Shown here one piece after another: positions 17,005 to 20,861 of a stretch of 20,861 bases of DNA; position 1 is the stretch's first letter, and each line of letters begins with the position of its first letter. The translations under genes and the position numbers were made by a program. Source of the stretch: Poteriospumella lacustris (taxonomy: Eukaryota; Sar; Chrysophyceae; Chromulinales; Dinobryaceae); contig SMOI01000131.1 of NCBI GenBank assembly GCA_008000375.1, forward strand, positions 54,486 through 75,346, written 5' to 3'. The notes under the pieces are model-generated. The model ran no database searches. It had not been told where the DNA came from and saw nothing but the letters and a program-made list of their open reading frames with translations.

Positions 17005-17990
17005 GGTGGCGGTGGTGGGTCGTCGTGTGTCGTGTCCATCGCCTCGTGGGGCGACGGGTCTTCGTCCATCGCTGCTCCTCCTCCTTCCGGTTGTGGCTGT
17101 GACCGTGGTGGAGGTGGTAGTGGTGGTACGGTGGCCGCGATGGGCAACGGTCGATGCGCCGCGGTCGTCGCATGGCCCGTGGACCACAGCGGCGGATGCT
17201 GCCGCCGCAACTGTCGCTCGAGATGCAGCTGGTGCAGATACTCGTTCATCGCGACCAACGACTCGTTCGTGTTGCCCACGTGATTGACCCGCACGTATTT
17301 CGACGTCAGTACCGCCGCATCGGACGGGTCGGTGACCGACGGCGACGACGACGAGGGCCCCGCGGCCATCGTCCCGGTCGCTGTCGCGGTCGCCGCCCCC
17401 GCTGCGGACGAGGACGTCGGCGCTTTGCCCAGCGACATCGCCGAGAGCGACGACAGTAGCCGTGTACGTTTGCTGGGCCCACCACTGCCACCACCATCAT
17501 CGCGGAGATCGTCCGACGACGGAATCGACGTCGACGACGTCTGCGACTGCTCACTGCCACTCAGCGCGTCGAGATCCGGTGACCACGACCGCTTCTTCTT
17601 CGTTGTGGCAGGGAGAATAGAACCTGTCGCGTGGTGCCATTCAGGCGGAATCGTCGACCAGAGCGACTCCGTCCCGGGCGCTGCGGCGGGGGCCGACGCA
17701 GGGGCCGACGCAGGAGCCAGAAAGGGGAACACGGTGGACAACGACGACGACGAGGACGCCGAGGCAGAGGCCAACGAGGACAGTAACCGTCGCTGTTTGG
17801 CAGGCTGCTGATGTGTCAGGGAGAACGAGGACACGTTGGGATCGAAGCCATCGACCTCTGCACCGTTGTGGTGTTGGTGTCGGTGTTGGTGGAGGTGGGG
17901 TGCCTCGTCGTTGAACGGTGCATCGACGTCGTATCCGTCGTCATCGAGATCTTCTCCGATATGCTCACGGTCTCGTTTCCGTGAAACCAT
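16902..17990 (-). CDS. Unrecognised nuclear-type protein, poly-Q and His-rich
   Basis: Single exon, 362 residues from the ATG at 17990 (context CACACAATGG); upstream in-frame sequence has no better ATG. I do not recognise the family. It opens with basic MVSRKRDREH, then an acidic stretch (GEDLDDDGYDVD) and a His-rich run. Two copies of a short motif, KQRRLLSSLAS (~66) and KRTRLLSSLSA, frame a Ser/Ala/Pro-rich region that includes STIPPEWHHATG and the basic KKKRSWSPDLDALSG, a candidate nuclear localisation and SP phosphorylation site. The most protein-like part is KYVRVNHVGNTNESLVAMNE followed by a helical YLHQLHLERQLRRQ. The tail is Pro-rich with 13 Gln, then His/Ser. The low-complexity, NLS-bearing layout suggests a transcription or RNA regulator, but that is inference. 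Confidence 0.72.
16966..17004. repeat. (TGC)13 trinucleotide repeat coding for poly-Gln
   Basis: Uninterrupted 39-bp tract, read on the minus strand as CAG codons near the C-terminus of the protein encoded at 16902-17990. Confidence 0.95.
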
Positions 17991-18835
17991 TGTGTGTCGT
18001 GTGTGGTTCCTTCCAGTTGAGATGAATAAATACTGTCGTGGGTGGTGGGAGTTTGAAATAAAGAACACCGGTTCGCTTCCTCTAGCTGGTGGACTATCTG
18101 CACAAGCAGTGATTCATTGTACGTATTTCTATTTGTTCTCTTTGCCTCTCTGCTTTATCCTTCTTCGGTATCACAGTCAACCCCTCTTCTGTTGGTTCCC
18201 TTTCGACGTCGATGTCGATAGAGAAAAGGACAAAGGAGGAGGCGCACGACGACGATGAGGACGCCGAGAGAGAGAGAGAGAGAGAGAGCGGACGTTTCGA
18301 AACCGCCGCTGCTGTCGTCGTGTCGTCATCACCATGCCCCAGTCGCTGCCGTCATCATCGTCGACTTCGTCTTGGGGTTTCCAGTTTACATACGTAAACA
18401 GATACAACCAATGTATGTAAGGGAATGATCCATTCAATCAAACCACCCAAATGAAGTGACCAAACGTTGTCGCCGAGGCGGGGTCCGACACCAACAGCAG
18501 CAGAGACAGCAGCACCACACTGTACAATGTACACTGCACATGTTGCGTATATATTCTTACTAATAGAGAGTTACATGTATTACTAACAAGCTATAACCTA
18601 TCGTACTATCGACCACCTCTTGGGTGGACAGGGGAGTTTGGCTCCTAGAAGCCCCCTCTCTTTCTTACTAACGTCGAGAACAGGCGAACCACCGCTACAC
18701 TCACAGGCCTCTCACTGCGAGACTTACTAACCACGGTACGGAACGGAGGGCCCCCTCCGAAGACCCCCTCTCCCTTCTTTCTCTCTTTCTAACATCGGGG
18801 GATATAGACTACCTACCACTACACATCATCCAGCT
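17991..18835. other. Intergenic region with simple repeats
   Basis: Upstream of the poly-Q gene. Contains a (GA)11 tract at ~18266-18288, an 8-bp inverted repeat TTACATAC / GTATGTAA (18386-18393 and 18413-18420), and TGTACA repeated at ~18521-18534. TACTAAC heptamers begin at 18581, with others at 18666 and 18725. No gene supported. Confidence 0.5.
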
Positions 18836-18836
18836 G

Positions 18837-19320
18837 CACTCGTCGACCACGGCGAAAAGTACTAACTGCCTGCGGGGATCCCATCTCTTTCTAACACACA
18901 GCGCACAGGCGCATTGCTGATAACAGTCGTCGGTTTGGACATAGCTCACATGGCAAACCGTGACAACAAAAAGAACACACAACCAAACAAAAACAACACA
19001 CACACACACACACCCACAAGCCTCGTCGTCCACCACGGCGATAAGTACTAACTGTCTGCGGGGTCCGAGCACTACCCCTCTCATACTAATACACAGCGCA
19101 CAGGCGCATTACTGATAATCGTCGTCGTCGGTTTGGGCATAGCTCACATGAAAAACCGCGATAACAAAAAGCACATATAACAAAGAAACAGACAAAAACA
19201 AAACACAAAAGCCATGTCGTCCACCACGGCGAGAAGTACTACCTGTCTGCGGGGTCCCAGCACTCCCCATCTCATACTAACACAGCGCACAGGCGCATTA
19301 CTGATAATCGTCGTCAGTAC
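18837..19320. repeat. Tandem repeat, about 187-bp unit, 2.6 copies
   Basis: Anchors recur in order: CCACGGCGxxAAGTACTAACTG, then CTGCGGGG, then a CTCTTTCTAACACA / CTCATACTAATACA / CTCATACTAACACA block, CAGCGCACAGGCGCATT and CTGATAA, and AGCTCACATG with ACAACAAAAAG (the last two in copies 1 and 2 only). The GGCG anchor lies at 18851, 19037 and 19228, giving periods of 186 and 191 bp. Copies differ by point changes and by the length of a CA-rich spacer. The third copy is cut short near the stop of the minus-strand gene ending at 19355. Not a CRISPR or terminal-repeat element; it may be a local satellite or repeated non-coding exons. Confidence 0.85.
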
Positions 19321-19354
19321 ACGTAGGTATGATCGATATAAGCACCTGTACTGG

Positions 19355-20860
19355 TCAGTTCTCGCTGGATAACACGCCACTGTTGACGTCGTGATCGTCG
19401 ACCACGTCGTCGCTGAAGCCACCACTGCCACCACTGCCACCATCGATATCACCGATACGGTCGTCGGTGTCTTCGCCATGCGCCTCCCAGTCACGAGACC
19501 CACCAACACAATCACCGTCGAGGCTGTTATCGTCCTGGTCACCGGTCATGTCGATGGTGTAGACGTATTCGCTCTCCTTCGACTCCTCCGAGCCACCATC
19601 GTCTGCCGTATACAGTTGGTCGCGGTCAAACATGACCCCACTATTGTTGCAGCTGAAGCCACCACCACCGCGGTCATTGCAACAATCGACACGCTCGTCG
19701 GCGTCCTCGTCCTCGTCTTCGACCTGTGTCCCCCAGTCGAGAGACCCACCGTCATAGTCACCATCGCTGTCGAGGCCATCGCCCTGGACATCGTCCATGT
19801 CAAGGGTGTAGACGTGTTCGCTCTCCTTCGACTCCTCTGCGTCTTCCCAGCCACCATCGTCGTCCTCCGTGTCCAGTGCACCGTTGTCGTGGTCATCGAT
19901 GATCCCACTGCTGTTGTCGCTGAGCCGCCAACTGCCTGTCGCGGTGCCGTCCATCAACGAGGACAACGACAGTGACAAAGACAACGACCAGACCCACGAC
20001 TGGTCGTCCTCTTCCATCGCACCATCCGCAGCGATCTCCGTGCCATCCACCGACACCTGCAACGGCTTCTCGATCGGGGCACCGATCACTTCGACCGACC
20101 GGTACCGCAGACGTCGCCAACGACTGAGCGCTACCCCTCCGATCACTACCGACAGCACCACCGTCATCGCCGCCAGACCCTGCCCCAGCGCCGACAGCGA
20201 CGTCAGCCAGCCGTCCACGAAGCGATAGTACATGAACACCAGCCACGCCAGCACCAACGGAGACCCGAACGACACCGCCATCTCCCACGTCTCCAGCGAC
20301 CCCCGCGACAACAGCCGCGTCCACCAACGACGACGACGATCACTGCGACCGTCGCTGCCACCGATGCGACTCTCCGCCGCTGCCACCGCCCCGTGCGATA
20401 CCGACCGACCCGCCCGAAGACCAGCCACCCACCGACTCTCCGGCAGACCCGACCACTGCCGCGCCATCTCCTGCGACACCGAAGCTGGGTCCTCCTCCAC
20501 CGCGACGCCTCCGTCCTCTGCGACCATCGACGACCCGGCCGTGACCTCTGCAGCCACCGCCTCCAGCTCCCGCACCGCCGCCTCCACCTCGTCGCCCACC
20601 AGCCAGCACAGCCCGTAGTCGAACAGCGCGATCTCCACACTCCGCAGCAACACCACCTCGCTGAACCACTCGAACAACGCGATCTTCAGAAACGACACCT
20701 GCCAGCCGTACCCCCGCACCGCCGCCTTGCTCACGATGTAGTACAGCGCGCCGCCGTTGCACACCAACAACACGCCCACCACCGCGCACTGCCACAGCCA
20801 CACCCGACGCAGCGACACCACCGCCGGAAAGGCCCGGTACAGCCCCAACAGACACACGTG
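19355..20860 (-). CDS. Membrane protein with acidic repeated tail, 5' end missing
   Basis: Open without interruption from the right window edge to TGA at 19355, so the true start lies outside; about 502 residues are visible. Hydrophobic segments: WQCAVVGVLLVCNGGALYYIV, then WQVSFLKIALFEWFSEVVLL with VEIALFDYGLCWLV, then SPLVLAWLVFMYYRFV, and LAAMTVVLSVVIGGVAL. The loops between are Ala/Glu- and Arg/Ser-rich. The last ~200 residues are strongly acidic and consist of a diverged ~83-residue repeat: LSDNSSGIIDDHD / FSCNNSGVMFDRD / FSDDVVDDHD and EESKESEHVYTLDM / EESKESEYVYTIDM; the encoding 32-nt blocks at 19557-19588 and 19806-19837 differ at one base. I do not recognise the family; the layout suggests the C-terminal part of a large surface or channel-like protein. 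No intron is visible. Confidence 0.75.
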   Translation of the reverse strand, partial: HVCLLGLYRAFPAVVSLRRVWLWQCAVVGVLLVCNGGALYYIVSKAAVRGYGWQVSFLKIALFEWFSEVVLLRSVEIALFDYGLCWLVGDEVEAAVRELEAVAAEVTAGSSMVAEDGGVAVEEDPASVSQEMARQWSGLPESRWVAGLRAGRSVSHGAVAAAESRIGGSDGRSDRRRRWWTRLLSRGSLETWEMAVSFGSPLVLAWLVFMYYRFVDGWLTSLSALGQGLAAMTVVLSVVIGGVALSRWRRLRYRSVEVIGAPIEKPLQVSVDGTEIAADGAMEEDDQSWVWSLSLSLSLSSLMDGTATGSWRLSDNSSGIIDDHDNGALDTEDDDGGWEDAEESKESEHVYTLDMDDVQGDGLDSDGDYDGGSLDWGTQVEDEDEDADERVDCCNDRGGGGFSCNNSGVMFDRDQLYTADDGGSEESKESEYVYTIDMTGDQDDNSLDGDCVGGSRDWEAHGEDTDDRIGDIDGGSGGSGGFSDDVVDDHDVNSGVLSSEN

Positions 20861-20861
20861 G

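Noticed and set aside
18809-19084. 91-codon minus-strand frame with Cys/Val-rich repeats
   Set aside because: Lies wholly in the tandem repeat; its hydrophobic look comes from CA/AC-rich spacer read in reverse. No support as a protein.

Overview
This is nuclear DNA from a eukaryote. Five GT-AG introns of 71 to 141 nt can be placed by protein continuity. There are no operons or Shine-Dalgarno sites, and the proteins carry long low-complexity inserts (poly-Q, poly-S, poly-H, poly-A). Most coding DNA is GC-rich at third positions and intron-poor (0 to 2 introns per gene). A membrane-bound omega-3-type desaturase fits a polyunsaturated-fat-making protist, alga or fungus-like microbe. I cannot name the lineage from sequence alone.

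Left third (1-7903): a decayed tandem array. An intact 828-codon orphan gene (2911-5397; acidic hexamer-repeat region and C-terminal membrane anchor) is followed by an intact amino acid transporter of the AAAP/SLC38 type (6092-7903, two exons). Upstream lies a frameshifted, shortened paralogue of the orphan gene (893-2089), and then a roughly 90-bp remnant of the transporter's 3' end (2396-2513, about 91% identical by eye over 75 positions). A weaker match to the transporter's 5' flank lies still further upstream (410-640). The simplest reading is a repeated unit, orphan gene plus transporter, of which only the last copy is intact. The orphan gene has an unusually structured upstream region: nested inverted repeats, an 11-bp perfect palindromic stem, and an 18-bp element shared exactly with the paralogue.

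Middle (8384-14596): on the minus strand, a glutathione S-transferase of three exons with a ten-codon last exon, and a single-exon SLC35B/UAA-type nucleotide-sugar or PAPS transporter. The latter is divergent from a plus-strand omega-3-type fatty acid desaturase of two exons with all three histidine boxes and a C-terminal KKXX motif.

Right third (15856-20861): an FKBP-type prolyl isomerase of two exons (+), an unrecognised nuclear-looking poly-Q/His-rich protein (-), a roughly 187-bp tandem repeat region rich in TACTAAC, and the 3' part of a membrane protein gene (-) whose acidic tail is a tandem repeat of about 83 residues; its 5' end is outside the window.

The genes do not form one pathway. 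The desaturase and the SLC35-type transporter are both expected in the ER/Golgi system and share a 591-bp divergent promoter region, which is the only plausible co-regulated pair.
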